Source of the DNA: JANXSS01 sp040385645
GTDB taxonomy: Bacteria > Pseudomonadota > Gammaproteobacteria > Burkholderiales > Burkholderiaceae_D
Reading direction: 5' to 3'
Assembly: GCA_040385645.1 (NCBI GenBank)
Contig: JAZKGZ010000002.1
Span: 62,001-126,000, forward strand
DNA: 64,000 nucleotides
The notes below the pieces were generated by a model. It saw nothing but the letters and a program-made list of their open reading frames with translations, searched no databases and was not told where the DNA came from. Both the position numbers and the translations under genes were made by a program. Shown here in pieces: positions 33,293 through 41,648 of this stretch (positions are counted from its first letter, which is position 1; the number at the start of each line of letters is the position of its first letter).

Positions 33293-34180
33293 TTACAGCG
33301 GCACCTCCTTAGTTTTGCCGCTAAACGCGACGAGCCACGTCGCCAGCACAACCAACGCGCAGCCAGCCAGGGTCGTCAGGTTTACCGTTTCCTGCAGAAA
33401 CAGCATGCCCCAGATCAGCGCGAATAGGGGCACTAAGAATGTTACGGTCAAGGCTTTGGTCGGGCCGACGTCTGCGATTAGGCGAAAGAAAATGAAATAT
33501 GCGAAAGCACTGCACAACAATGCCAATGCACCGGCAATCATGACGATGAACGGCGTTACAGCTTGCGGTACCGCAGCCACGCTCAGGAGCGGCAAAAGTA
33601 ACAAAGCTGCGGCGAGATGTGAGCCGGTCGCCATTTGCGAGGGTAGCAAAACCAGCGATTTCTTTTTGGAATAGACACTTGCGATGCCATAGCAAAACGC
33701 AGCACCGAGGCAGGCGAAGGCGGCAGTGAGCACCTGTGCAGAAAACGACACCGGGCCCAGACGCACCAGCAACGCGACACCGGCGATACCGGTCAGAAGC
33801 CCGATGATTTTTCTTGGACCTAAGCGTTCGCCCAGCACGATCACCCCGAGCAAGGCACCCCATAACGGTGTCGTCGCATTGACGATTGCCGAGTAGCCTG
33901 CCGGTAGCGTCAAGGCTGCGTAGCAAAACAGTACGAAGGGCAGGGCAGCGTTGAGAGTACCGAGCACCAGATACTGACGCCAGTTCCTGGAAAACGCCAT
34001 TGCCTGCCTTGTTGCAAGCATAAACAGCAACATCGCTACGGCAGCGATGGTCGCCCTAATTTCAGCGGTCCATATCGCGCCCAATACCGGTGCCAGAATC
34101 CGCATGAATAAAAACGAAGCGCCCCAGAGCGCGGCGAGCAAAATCAAACGTGCGATATCGATGATGCGCATGAAATCCAT
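33293..34180 (-). CDS. DMT/EamA family permease
   Basis: Inner-membrane permease of the drug/metabolite transporter superfamily, about 295 aa from ATG 34180 (MDFMRIIDIARL), with ten predicted helices in two EamA halves. Typical elements are LLAALWGASFLFMRIL at the start of half one and TPLWGALLGVIVLGERLG before its end, and LALIWGMLFLQETVNL in half two. Substrate unknown. The longer frame to 34246 starts in a Cys-rich stretch that is unlikely to be protein. Confidence 0.85.
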   Translation of the reverse strand: MDFMRIIDIARLILLAALWGASFLFMRILAPVLGAIWTAEIRATIAAVAMLLFMLATRQAMAFSRNWRQYLVLGTLNAALPFVLFCYAALTLPAGYSAIVNATTPLWGALLGVIVLGERLGPRKIIGLLTGIAGVALLVRLGPVSFSAQVLTAAFACLGAAFCYGIASVYSKKKSLVLLPSQMATGSHLAAALLLLPLLSVAAVPQAVTPFIVMIAGALALLCSAFAYFIFFRLIADVGPTKALTVTFLVPLFALIWGMLFLQETVNLTTLAGCALVVLATWLVAFSGKTKEVPL

Positions 34181-34271
34181 GGAGCGGTAGCAAGGCCGAC
34201 AGCATATAACGCAATGTAATCCGTGATGAGAAAATTCGGCTGACATTCCTGCAAGTCGAGCTATCGCTTGC

Positions 34272-36194
34272 CTACCGGATCATTCGCTCGACGATGCGCG
34301 CTTCGACAGGTCCCCTCAACGCGTTGCATAAGATGATTTTTTCAGCGCGCGCAAGATCGGCCAAGGTCATGCGACGTTCGCTAGCCGCCCATTTAGGATC
34401 GGCGAGCAGAACACTGCGCATTACACCCGGCAGAACGCCGGCGTCGAGTGGCGGTGTGTACCAGCGTCCTTCGAGTTTTAAGAACAAATTGCTGCGTGCA
34501 CCCTCGGTCAGCTCGCCGTGTGAATTTTGGAATAGCATGTCGAAAGCGCCTTGCACCTGGGCCGCTTGCACAGCTTGATCATACTGTGTGCGCAGAGTGA
34601 TCTTATGGCGTAACAGCTGCCGGTCGAGAAAAACCGGATCGGTGGCAACGACCATTCCGACCACCGGTGCCAGTGCTTCTAACGGCGTTCCATGCACCGT
34701 ACATGCGCCCCGAAAAGCAAGCCTCAGGCGTACACGATGGGGTATCGCCGGTGCCAAGTTCAGCCGGGCCTGTTCCAGCGCTGCATGGATCGCCGCAGCA
34801 TCGTGCGTGAAACCGAAATAGCCCGCCGACTGTTGCAGACGCCGCAGATGCAGTGCGAGGTGGCGATACCCGTCCTCGCGCGTTGCATACAGCGTTTCGA
34901 ACAAATCGAAGCCGGGTGGCGCATCAATCAAAAAACTGGCTTTGAGTTGGCACTCGTCGTACTCGGCTTCGGCCTGGCTATCGTGCACGATGCCGGCACC
35001 CAGCCCCATTTCACCCCGCCGTGTACCGCCTTCGCTAACAGCCTCAAGAAGCAGGGTGCGAATCGGTACCGACAAGGCGAAATTGCCGATACGGCTCGAG
35101 CACTGCGAACGATCGAACCAGCCGATGGCACCTGTATAAATGCCACGCGGACTGATTTCGACTTCATCGACGATCTGCATGCTGCGCCGTTTCGGTGCTC
35201 CGGTGATCGAGCCGCAGGGAAATAGCGCTGACAACACCTCCGGCAGCGTTACGCCAGGGCGCAGTTGCGCATGTATCGTAGAAGTCATCTGTAACACGCT
35301 GCCGTAAGCCTTGACGTCGAACAACGACGGCACCGCGACCGAGCCGGTCGCGGCGATGCGCCCGAAATCGTTGCGCAGCAGATCGACGATCATCAGGTTT
35401 TCCGCACGATTTTTTTCATCCGACGCCAGCAGGGCGGCACGTCGGGCATCTTCCTTGCCATCGCCACTAGCCGGCGCGGTGCCTTTCATCGGCCGTGCCA
35501 CCAGCCTGCCGTCGGCATGGCTGACGAACAGCTCCGGTGAAAATGAGAGTACGGCCTGGCCGTAGGGCAGGGCGATCAAGGCACCGAAGGGCACTGGCTG
35601 ACGCTGGCGCAGTCGGTTGTAAAGTGCCACAACACTGCCATAGGTATCGAAACGCAGGCGATAGGTGTAATTGACCTGATACACGTCACCAGCGGCAATA
35701 TAGGTCTGGATGAGTTCGATTGCGTCGTCGAACCCGGCACGGTCGATTTCCGGCATGACATCGGCGACCCCGGCCGCTGCGGCCTGGTCCGGGTCGAGCC
35801 GTGTACCGTTCGCCGCAGCCTGCGTTAACCAAACTTCGACCGCGGTAGCAGATAAATGGTCGCATCTCGAGAACAGCAGAATTTGCGCCAAAGGCTTGTC
35901 GGTGAGTGGCAGATCGATGCCGTGACATTGTGCGCCGAGTTCGTAGGCAAACAGCCCGACCGCATGCAGCCCTGTTTCGATAGCCTGCTGCATGGCTTCC
36001 AGCAAGGCGTCGAATTCTCCTGCATCACGGCACTCCAGCGTCTTCACGAACTCCGTATAGAGGCGTGACGTGGGCGAGCCGATCGTGGCATCGCAGTCAT
36101 CGAGTAATACGAAGATTTGATCCGGTGGCGTTTGGTGAGGCGCACACCCAGCGCGTCCGGCATGCTTGGTACGCGTGGTACTGACGCTGTTCAA
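34272..36194 (-). CDS. pabB: Aminodeoxychorismate synthase/lyase fusion (PabB-PabC)
   Basis: Bifunctional folate enzyme, 640 aa. Residues 1-400 are the chorismate-binding component I of aminodeoxychorismate synthase (AGDVYQVNYTYRLRFDTYGS; SFSPELFVSHADGRLVARPMKGT; ENLMIVDLLRNDFGRIA; CGSITGAPKRRSMQIVDEVE). Residues from about 425 to the end are a class IV PLP aminotransferase-fold lyase (FDLFETLYATREDGYRHL and LTEGARSNLF) that forms 4-aminobenzoate. Such fusions are common in Burkholderiales. The frame starts at a TTG at 36194; no better start is seen. No pabA glutaminase is adjacent. Confidence 0.93.
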   Translation of the reverse strand: MNSVSTTRTKHAGRAGCAPHQTPPDQIFVLLDDCDATIGSPTSRLYTEFVKTLECRDAGEFDALLEAMQQAIETGLHAVGLFAYELGAQCHGIDLPLTDKPLAQILLFSRCDHLSATAVEVWLTQAAANGTRLDPDQAAAAGVADVMPEIDRAGFDDAIELIQTYIAAGDVYQVNYTYRLRFDTYGSVVALYNRLRQRQPVPFGALIALPYGQAVLSFSPELFVSHADGRLVARPMKGTAPASGDGKEDARRAALLASDEKNRAENLMIVDLLRNDFGRIAATGSVAVPSLFDVKAYGSVLQMTSTIHAQLRPGVTLPEVLSALFPCGSITGAPKRRSMQIVDEVEISPRGIYTGAIGWFDRSQCSSRIGNFALSVPIRTLLLEAVSEGGTRRGEMGLGAGIVHDSQAEAEYDECQLKASFLIDAPPGFDLFETLYATREDGYRHLALHLRRLQQSAGYFGFTHDAAAIHAALEQARLNLAPAIPHRVRLRLAFRGACTVHGTPLEALAPVVGMVVATDPVFLDRQLLRHKITLRTQYDQAVQAAQVQGAFDMLFQNSHGELTEGARSNLFLKLEGRWYTPPLDAGVLPGVMRSVLLADPKWAASERRMTLADLARAEKIILCNALRGPVEARIVERMIR

Positions 36195-36512
36195 TGCGCC
36201 ATCCCGTTGCCAAAGGCCTGCTTGACTGCCTGCAGTGATTTACGCCCTGGGCTTATGCTGCTGACGATGCGAAACGGTTGCACTGGAATAATTCCAGTGT
36301 GCGCAGAAAGCCACGTAAAACCGAGCGCTTGCATCATATTTTCTTTAAAAAAGTAATAATTTGCTTAAAATCGTAATAAGTTTCACTTAAATTACTTATT
36401 AAATAGATTTATTGCAATCTGCTTTCGTGACCTAGCCAATCGGTTGCGGCAAGAAGAGCAACACCAACGATTGCTCGACTGCGCCCGTTGTTTTAAAAAC
36501 CGTCAAGAGTCG
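36195..36512. other. Intergenic region, AT-rich, with inverted repeat
   Basis: 318 bases between pabB and the upstream operon, with no supported gene. A nested inverted repeat lies at 36375-36400: AATAAGT and ACTTATT enclose TAAGT-TTC-ACTTA. It could be an operator or a hairpin; no regulator is known for it. Confidence 0.4.
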
Positions 36513-37163
36513 TCAGTCTCCAGCCAGAAACGCTACCAGCTGCCAACGTCCATCCGCCTGTTGGAATACGGCACGATAATCGATAGGACTACGGATATGG
36601 CGTTTTTCGACGTAGCCCACTGTTTTATCCGCCACACGAATCGCGGTCCATCCGAAGGATGTATCCTCGACGTCGGCTAACTCGACGATGGAAAACGACA
36701 GGCGCGACAAGTGTTTGGCAGATGCGAGAGGCGATACTTTGACGGCAACGTCGTTGCTGATAATCGCTGCATGGTTGAAGGAATCCACGGCTTCCGGCCA
36801 TTTGCAAAACGTGTAGGGCGCTTCGAAATTGCCATTGCCGCTGAAACATCCACCGAGTTTTAATACCGCTGCCAGCTCTGGCCATAACCTGCTGCCCGGA
36901 CGCTCGGGTTTCCACTTCGCCAAAAAATACGCCCGCCCGTCGTCTCCGCCGAATGAATTTCGAATGTTTTCATCCACTATCTTCAATAGAAATTGCGTGT
37001 CTCGACGTACAACAGCATTTATCAATGTCGCACGAAATTGCAGGAATGCCGGTTGGCCGGGGGCGTCGTCGCTTGGCAATAATCGTTGTTCTGCATGAGC
37101 GGCTGGAAGAAGCAGGGCAAACGCCAGAAATAGCTTGAACTTGAGTGGCATCGCCAGCCTCAT
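36513..37163 (-). CDS. Exported protein with C-terminal SH3-like domain
   Basis: 216 aa, with a signal peptide (MPLKFKLFLAFALLLPAAHA) followed by a helical region and a C-terminal SH3-like segment (GWTAIRVADKTVGYVEKRHI) ending in the typical DGRWQLVAFLAGD. Related small SH3-containing exported proteins are found widely in Proteobacteria and are of unknown function. Its start codon (ATG 37163) overlaps the stop of the upstream enzyme gene by four bases (ATGA), so it is the last gene of a four-gene coupled operon. The ATG at 37151 is a second possible start. Confidence 0.7.
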   Translation of the reverse strand: MRLAMPLKFKLFLAFALLLPAAHAEQRLLPSDDAPGQPAFLQFRATLINAVVRRDTQFLLKIVDENIRNSFGGDDGRAYFLAKWKPERPGSRLWPELAAVLKLGGCFSGNGNFEAPYTFCKWPEAVDSFNHAAIISNDVAVKVSPLASAKHLSRLSFSIVELADVEDTSFGWTAIRVADKTVGYVEKRHIRSPIDYRAVFQQADGRWQLVAFLAGD

Positions 37164-38278
37164 ATTTTGGCAATGACGTTGTTGCCGTGCAAACCGAAGC
37201 CCGGCATACCGGCGATGCCAAACATACTCGTTTGTAACGCGCCACGTGCTCCGAATTGCAATATTGGCTCAACCATGTCGTGCATCAGCAGATGCGTGCC
37301 AAACGCGCCTTCCTGTCCGAGAAGGCTCTTGCCGGCAGCTTGCGCCACCGTCATGGATGCACGCGTGAGTACGCTGGTTTCTCCCACATGCGCACCGACG
37401 ATCAGCTCAAGACCTGCTGCCTGCAGCCGGTGGGTCATTGCCAGCGAGCGCATCAAGCCGCCCATTTTAGAAACCCGCAGGTTGACGATCCAGTGCGCAG
37501 GTTCTTCAGCGAAAGGAGCTATTTGCTCCAGACGGAGCAGACTTTCGTCCAGGATGATTCGACAGTTTCGTGCCCGCGATATAGCCAGCATACCCGCCAG
37601 ATCGCCCGCACGCAGCGGTTCTTCGATCGCCCAGAACGGGAAATCGAGGGCAGCAAGAAAATCAGATGCGTGCAGTGCATCGCTCCAGACATTGTTGGCA
37701 TCCGCACGTACCACGGCAGCGTCAATCCCAGTGTCGCGCAGAGCCATTACTTTGGCGAGATCGCGCTCCCGATCTCCCGATAATTTGATCTTGAACGTCT
37801 GGAAGCCGGCCTTCACATACTGGTCCAGCTGCGCCGCGAATGCTTTGACTGACGCATCGCCCAACACCGCGGTGTAGACGAATTGTCCGGTCAATTCTGG
37901 CAGGCCCAGTAGCGATTCCGCAGAACGGCCGGTCGATTTGCCAATCAGATCGATCAAGGCAATCTCGACGGCGGCCCATGCAGCCGGGTTTTGGTCGATT
38001 TCAAGGCGATGGTCATCGGCCCACCGAGCTAGGGATGCCATGTCGTTGATACAGGCGATCCAGTCTTTTTGAAAACGCCTCACGAATTGTTGTGCACTCT
38101 GGCTAGTTTCGCCGCTCACGTAGTCCCGCGGACAACCTTCGCCGATCCCGGTTGCACCAGAAATTCCCACTGCCTGTACCCAGAGTGTTTGGGTAGTTTG
38201 TCGCGTTGCCGACGCATGAGAAAACCCGGTCTTGAAGGCAATGTCAAGCGGCCCGCAGACTAAGGCTTCGAGCAGCAT
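37160..38278 (-). CDS. Enolase-superfamily enzyme (mandelate racemase/muconate lactonizing type)
   Basis: 372-aa enzyme of the MR/MLE subgroup that deprotonates carbons next to carboxylates. The K-x-K motif is in FKIKLSGDRERDL; metal ligands are D (RADANN), E (AIEEP) and D (IILDES); the second catalytic Lys is in VSKMGG, followed by VGAHVGETS. Spacing of the two lysines fits racemase or epimerase chemistry, and dipeptide epimerases share this layout, but the substrate is unknown. It starts one base after the stop of the FAH-GH3 fusion gene and overlaps the next gene, so it works in the same operon, probably on the same small molecule. Confidence 0.85.
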   Translation of the reverse strand: MLLEALVCGPLDIAFKTGFSHASATRQTTQTLWVQAVGISGATGIGEGCPRDYVSGETSQSAQQFVRRFQKDWIACINDMASLARWADDHRLEIDQNPAAWAAVEIALIDLIGKSTGRSAESLLGLPELTGQFVYTAVLGDASVKAFAAQLDQYVKAGFQTFKIKLSGDRERDLAKVMALRDTGIDAAVVRADANNVWSDALHASDFLAALDFPFWAIEEPLRAGDLAGMLAISRARNCRIILDESLLRLEQIAPFAEEPAHWIVNLRVSKMGGLMRSLAMTHRLQAAGLELIVGAHVGETSVLTRASMTVAQAAGKSLLGQEGAFGTHLLMHDMVEPILQFGARGALQTSMFGIAGMPGFGLHGNNVIAKI

Positions 38279-38279
38279 C

Positions 38280-40820
38280 TCACCGGCTTTCCAAAAAAGG
38301 TCGCAGATCGAAATCGAACTGCCGTGCGTAGTGCAGGATTTGCGCTTTGAATTGGCCCTCGCGCTGTCCGTTCCTGACGCACGCGTGTTTGTAAGCGTCT
38401 GCAGTGCCTGCGCTTAGCCAGAAAGCCTGAATGGGTCCGAGGCGTCCGCTTTCCCGTTTGCCTGCATATTCCACATTCAGGGTGGCGAGACGCTCATCGA
38501 CGCGTTGCGCGAGTTGTACCGGGTCTAGCACCGATCCCGTATTGGTCTCAACATACAAGTGATAACAACGCGCGTGTTCTTGTGCAAGCATCAGGGCGAA
38601 TAGGGTGGTTTGGCCAATCTCGGCCATGGTTGCGCGAATCGCCTCGAGCACCTGAACTTCATAAAGTTTTTCACCTGTGATGCTGGTCGCGCCTCGACCC
38701 TTCTGCATGAACTGCAGCAGCGGAGTGGTGTGGAGAAATCCTGTGACTCTGACCAGATCGTTCATGAAGTAACGATATAACCCGGACGGCGTGGTGACGA
38801 TCAGGTAATAATCCACGTGCTTGCGAATCTGATCGAGGGTTAGGTAGTGCGGCTGGCCCGCGTCCCATGCGTCACGCTCGACAAATTCGAAAAAATGCGT
38901 TTCCAGGGTTGGCAAGCCGGTCTTTGCACTGCGCCCCAGGGTGATGGTGCCGCGAAATTCACTGGCGACGTAACCCAATTCCAGAATGCGGGTTTGCGGC
39001 CCTAACTCCAATCGTAGTTCGTCGACTGCGATACTTGCGCTTGCGCAGGTCCAGGTAACAATCAGCCGCAGCGCCGGCAGCAGATCGCCGAGCGTCAAGG
39101 TTTCGGGGTTGCCAGCCTTCGTTTCCAGCGCGCGCGCGCGTTCGGGAAGTGCTCTTAAGGCAGCTTCTAGAGTTTTGAAGGTGGCAGGCGGAACGCGTTT
39201 TTCCAAAAAAAACGTTCCGTTTCTCAGGTCGGCGAGTAATGTCGCCGCATTGGCACGAAACAACCGCATCATCTGTAGCAAGGTGCTGGGGTTGGCGACA
39301 CCGATATACGTGATGTCGGGTCGCGTGAGCGCCAGTCGCAAAATCAGCAGGTACTTGACTTCACTGTCTTCAATGGCGAGCACCGACGCGGGAAGAACAA
39401 ATTTATTTTGGACTATCGCTGGCGTATTGCCTGCCAGGATGCCAGATGCCGCTCCAAACGGTTTATCCGACGCGAGCATACCTTCTGTGGCAGGGCTGGT
39501 GATGGCAAGAATGGCACCGCTGAATGCTTCCGGACAGATCCCATGCTGCCTTGCGACCGCACTTTGATGAATTCTCCTTAGCGCAGCCAGGTGCGGGCGT
39601 GTCAGAGGAATATCTTTCGCCTTGCCGGTGGTGCCACTGGTCCGTACGTAGCGTACCGGCTGTTGCGTGGTCAGAGAAGGTGAGCCGGTTTCCAGCTGTG
39701 CCATGACCCGCTCGCGCAAATTTTCATATTCACTCACCGGCACACGGGTTACGAATGTCTGGTAGTTGCGAATGTCTGCGAATGCGTGCTCGACGCCAAA
39801 ACTGGTATGACGGTTGTCGTGGAGAATGCGTGCCAGTAATAAGTGCTGTGCGCGCATCGGTACCCGAGTCAGAGCGGCAAGACGCCATGCATCGTATCGA
39901 TGCAGTCCGGCCATGCGAAGGTTGAGTACAACATTGACTACCAGGTTGGCGACGCGTTCCTTCAGGACGAAGAGCGCGGGAAACGGTAACAGCATTTCAC
40001 GCAGGAAGCCTGCCGAGATGCGAGGGTCACTGATTCCCGTCGGCGCGTTCATCTTGTCGTCTGGAAGGTGGAAGGTTCCAAACAAATGATCCCAGATGAT
40101 TGTCGTATTGCTGAAATTGCAGGCAGCCAGTTTCGCGTCACGAGCATGGTGCCAGCGATGCGTTTGCGCACCTGCCACAAAACAATTGAGCCAGCCATAG
40201 CGAAGTTGGACGTTGCAATGCTGCAGAAACCCGTTGACCGAGTAGAGCAGAAAATAGCCGGCAATGACTTCCGGAGCAACGCCGAGCAATAGAAACGGCA
40301 CCGTGTCGAGAAGAAAATGGAGCGCTTTTTCAAAAGGATGAAAACGTCCGACGTTCAATACGTACAGCAAGCGTGGCGCATGATGCACTGCATGCAGGCG
40401 CCACAAAAAATCAACCTGATGGCAGGCGCGGTGCAGCCAGTAACGTGCGAAATCGATTATCAGCACCATCAGGATTACCTGCACCGCCAGGGGCCAGCGG
40501 TGTGGCCACCATTCGTGGGCCGTGTGATGATTACTCAAGCGCGCTAGCCCGAGTACGGCCACGACTGCCAAAACACGCGGCAGCACAATTTGTACGAGCG
40601 CCATGAACGCCGCATCGGCACGAATATCTGCCCAACGCGGACGCCAGTCCCGTCGCGCCGGAAATCTAAACTCCAGAAAAAAAATCAATGCACCAACGAG
40701 GATGATTGGCCCGTACAGCGCGAGCGGCAAGGGCACTTTGCCTACCATCAAGGAAAAAGCGCTGATGGCCGCAGTCATCAGGAGCGGGTACCATACATAT
40801 GCGAGAACGTTCGCTCTCAT
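38280..40820 (-). CDS. Fatty acid hydroxylase / GH3 acyl-adenylating enzyme fusion
   Basis: Two-domain protein of 846 aa. Residues 1-290 form a membrane-bound di-iron hydroxylase of the sterol desaturase/fatty acid hydroxylase superfamily: four to five membrane helices with histidine boxes H130-RAC-H134, H143-AV-HH147 and H221-RW-HH225. Residues from about 315 to 846 are a GH3-family adenylate-forming domain, with the ATP-binding loop TSGTTGK at 394-400. GH3 enzymes in plants join amino acids to acyl acids. The fusion suggests hydroxylation and activation or conjugation of one substrate at the membrane. The ATG at 40820 overlaps the upstream stop (ATGA). I do not know a named precedent. Confidence 0.88.
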   Translation of the reverse strand: MRANVLAYVWYPLLMTAAISAFSLMVGKVPLPLALYGPIILVGALIFFLEFRFPARRDWRPRWADIRADAAFMALVQIVLPRVLAVVAVLGLARLSNHHTAHEWWPHRWPLAVQVILMVLIIDFARYWLHRACHQVDFLWRLHAVHHAPRLLYVLNVGRFHPFEKALHFLLDTVPFLLLGVAPEVIAGYFLLYSVNGFLQHCNVQLRYGWLNCFVAGAQTHRWHHARDAKLAACNFSNTTIIWDHLFGTFHLPDDKMNAPTGISDPRISAGFLREMLLPFPALFVLKERVANLVVNVVLNLRMAGLHRYDAWRLAALTRVPMRAQHLLLARILHDNRHTSFGVEHAFADIRNYQTFVTRVPVSEYENLRERVMAQLETGSPSLTTQQPVRYVRTSGTTGKAKDIPLTRPHLAALRRIHQSAVARQHGICPEAFSGAILAITSPATEGMLASDKPFGAASGILAGNTPAIVQNKFVLPASVLAIEDSEVKYLLILRLALTRPDITYIGVANPSTLLQMMRLFRANAATLLADLRNGTFFLEKRVPPATFKTLEAALRALPERARALETKAGNPETLTLGDLLPALRLIVTWTCASASIAVDELRLELGPQTRILELGYVASEFRGTITLGRSAKTGLPTLETHFFEFVERDAWDAGQPHYLTLDQIRKHVDYYLIVTTPSGLYRYFMNDLVRVTGFLHTTPLLQFMQKGRGATSITGEKLYEVQVLEAIRATMAEIGQTTLFALMLAQEHARCYHLYVETNTGSVLDPVQLAQRVDERLATLNVEYAGKRESGRLGPIQAFWLSAGTADAYKHACVRNGQREGQFKAQILHYARQFDFDLRPFLESR

Positions 40821-41302
40821 GATTTCGCTTTCGCCGGTTTCGGGCCGGCTGCGCTGCGCAACCAATGACAGAAAACAAGCGCGTAGCTCGCCAACACCAG
40901 GTGAAAACCTGCAGGAATCCAGGTGCTGAACCAGGTATGTGCATCCCGTACCGTCAGGCCGATCAGGATGCGCGCTAGAGAGCCAGACATGTACACCAAA
41001 CTCAATGTCATGAAAAATTTCTGTTTTGCCAGCGATATGGGTGCACGCAAATTGTCCGGAATCGCCACGAAACGTGCCCCCCGAACCATCAACAACAGCA
41101 AAACTACTTGCAGGGCCAGCAAAACCTCATAAGGCACGGAGCTGCCCTGGAATGCGGTAGCGGGTAGCAGCCAGGCTTGTGGCAACCATTCCTGTATGGC
41201 CTGTCCCGCTACACGGAGGAAAAAAAGACCCGTGGCAAGCCAGAGTAGATGCGCATGGGGTAACACGTACGCGTCATTCTCTCGGGAATCTATCCTGGCC
41301 AT
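40817..41302 (-). CDS. Hypothetical membrane protein, first gene of the GH3 operon
   Basis: 161 aa with about four predicted transmembrane segments (LLWLATGLFFLRVAGQAI; VLLALQVVLLLLMV; FFMTLSLVYMSGSLARILIG; FHLVLASYALVFCHWL). No family recognised. Its stop overlaps the FAH-GH3 start by four bases, so the two are translationally coupled. It probably supports or anchors the hydroxylase reaction, but this is only inferred from linkage. The start could be the ATG at 41302 or slightly inside. Confidence 0.7.
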   Translation of the reverse strand: MARIDSRENDAYVLPHAHLLWLATGLFFLRVAGQAIQEWLPQAWLLPATAFQGSSVPYEVLLALQVVLLLLMVRGARFVAIPDNLRAPISLAKQKFFMTLSLVYMSGSLARILIGLTVRDAHTWFSTWIPAGFHLVLASYALVFCHWLRSAAGPKPAKAKS

Positions 41303-41648
41303 AGGAGAAATAGAAACATCAGTTCATCTACACCGGCATTTATGCCGAACATACCCTGAATATAAACGATCGTAACGTGCCGATAGGAAAGTGGCGAAAA
41401 ATTGTGTTTTCTTATCGCCCGCAAGGATAAACAATCATCGAACTGTTGTTAGTGTAACGATTTCTCCTGTTTGCAGAATCGGGATAAAGCCGGTTATTGC
41501 ATTATTAAAATGCAATAGTTTTTTTGGCTAAGCTTCGAATTTTCCGGTTTCCTCTTGGCGTTGGTCTTGATCGTCGAGACCAGCCGTCTCCATAATTTGC
41601 ACGGATGATCCGTCGGCCCGCGCCGAAAACCCATATTGCCGCCGAATA
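41303..41648. other. Intergenic region with orphan terminator-like hairpin
   Basis: 346 bases without a supported gene. On the plus strand a hairpin ATTGCAT (41496-41502) / ATGCAAT (41510-41516) is followed by AGTTTTTTT, the form of a rho-independent terminator, but no plus-strand gene precedes it. It could end an unannotated small RNA or be a chance feature. Confidence 0.4.
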
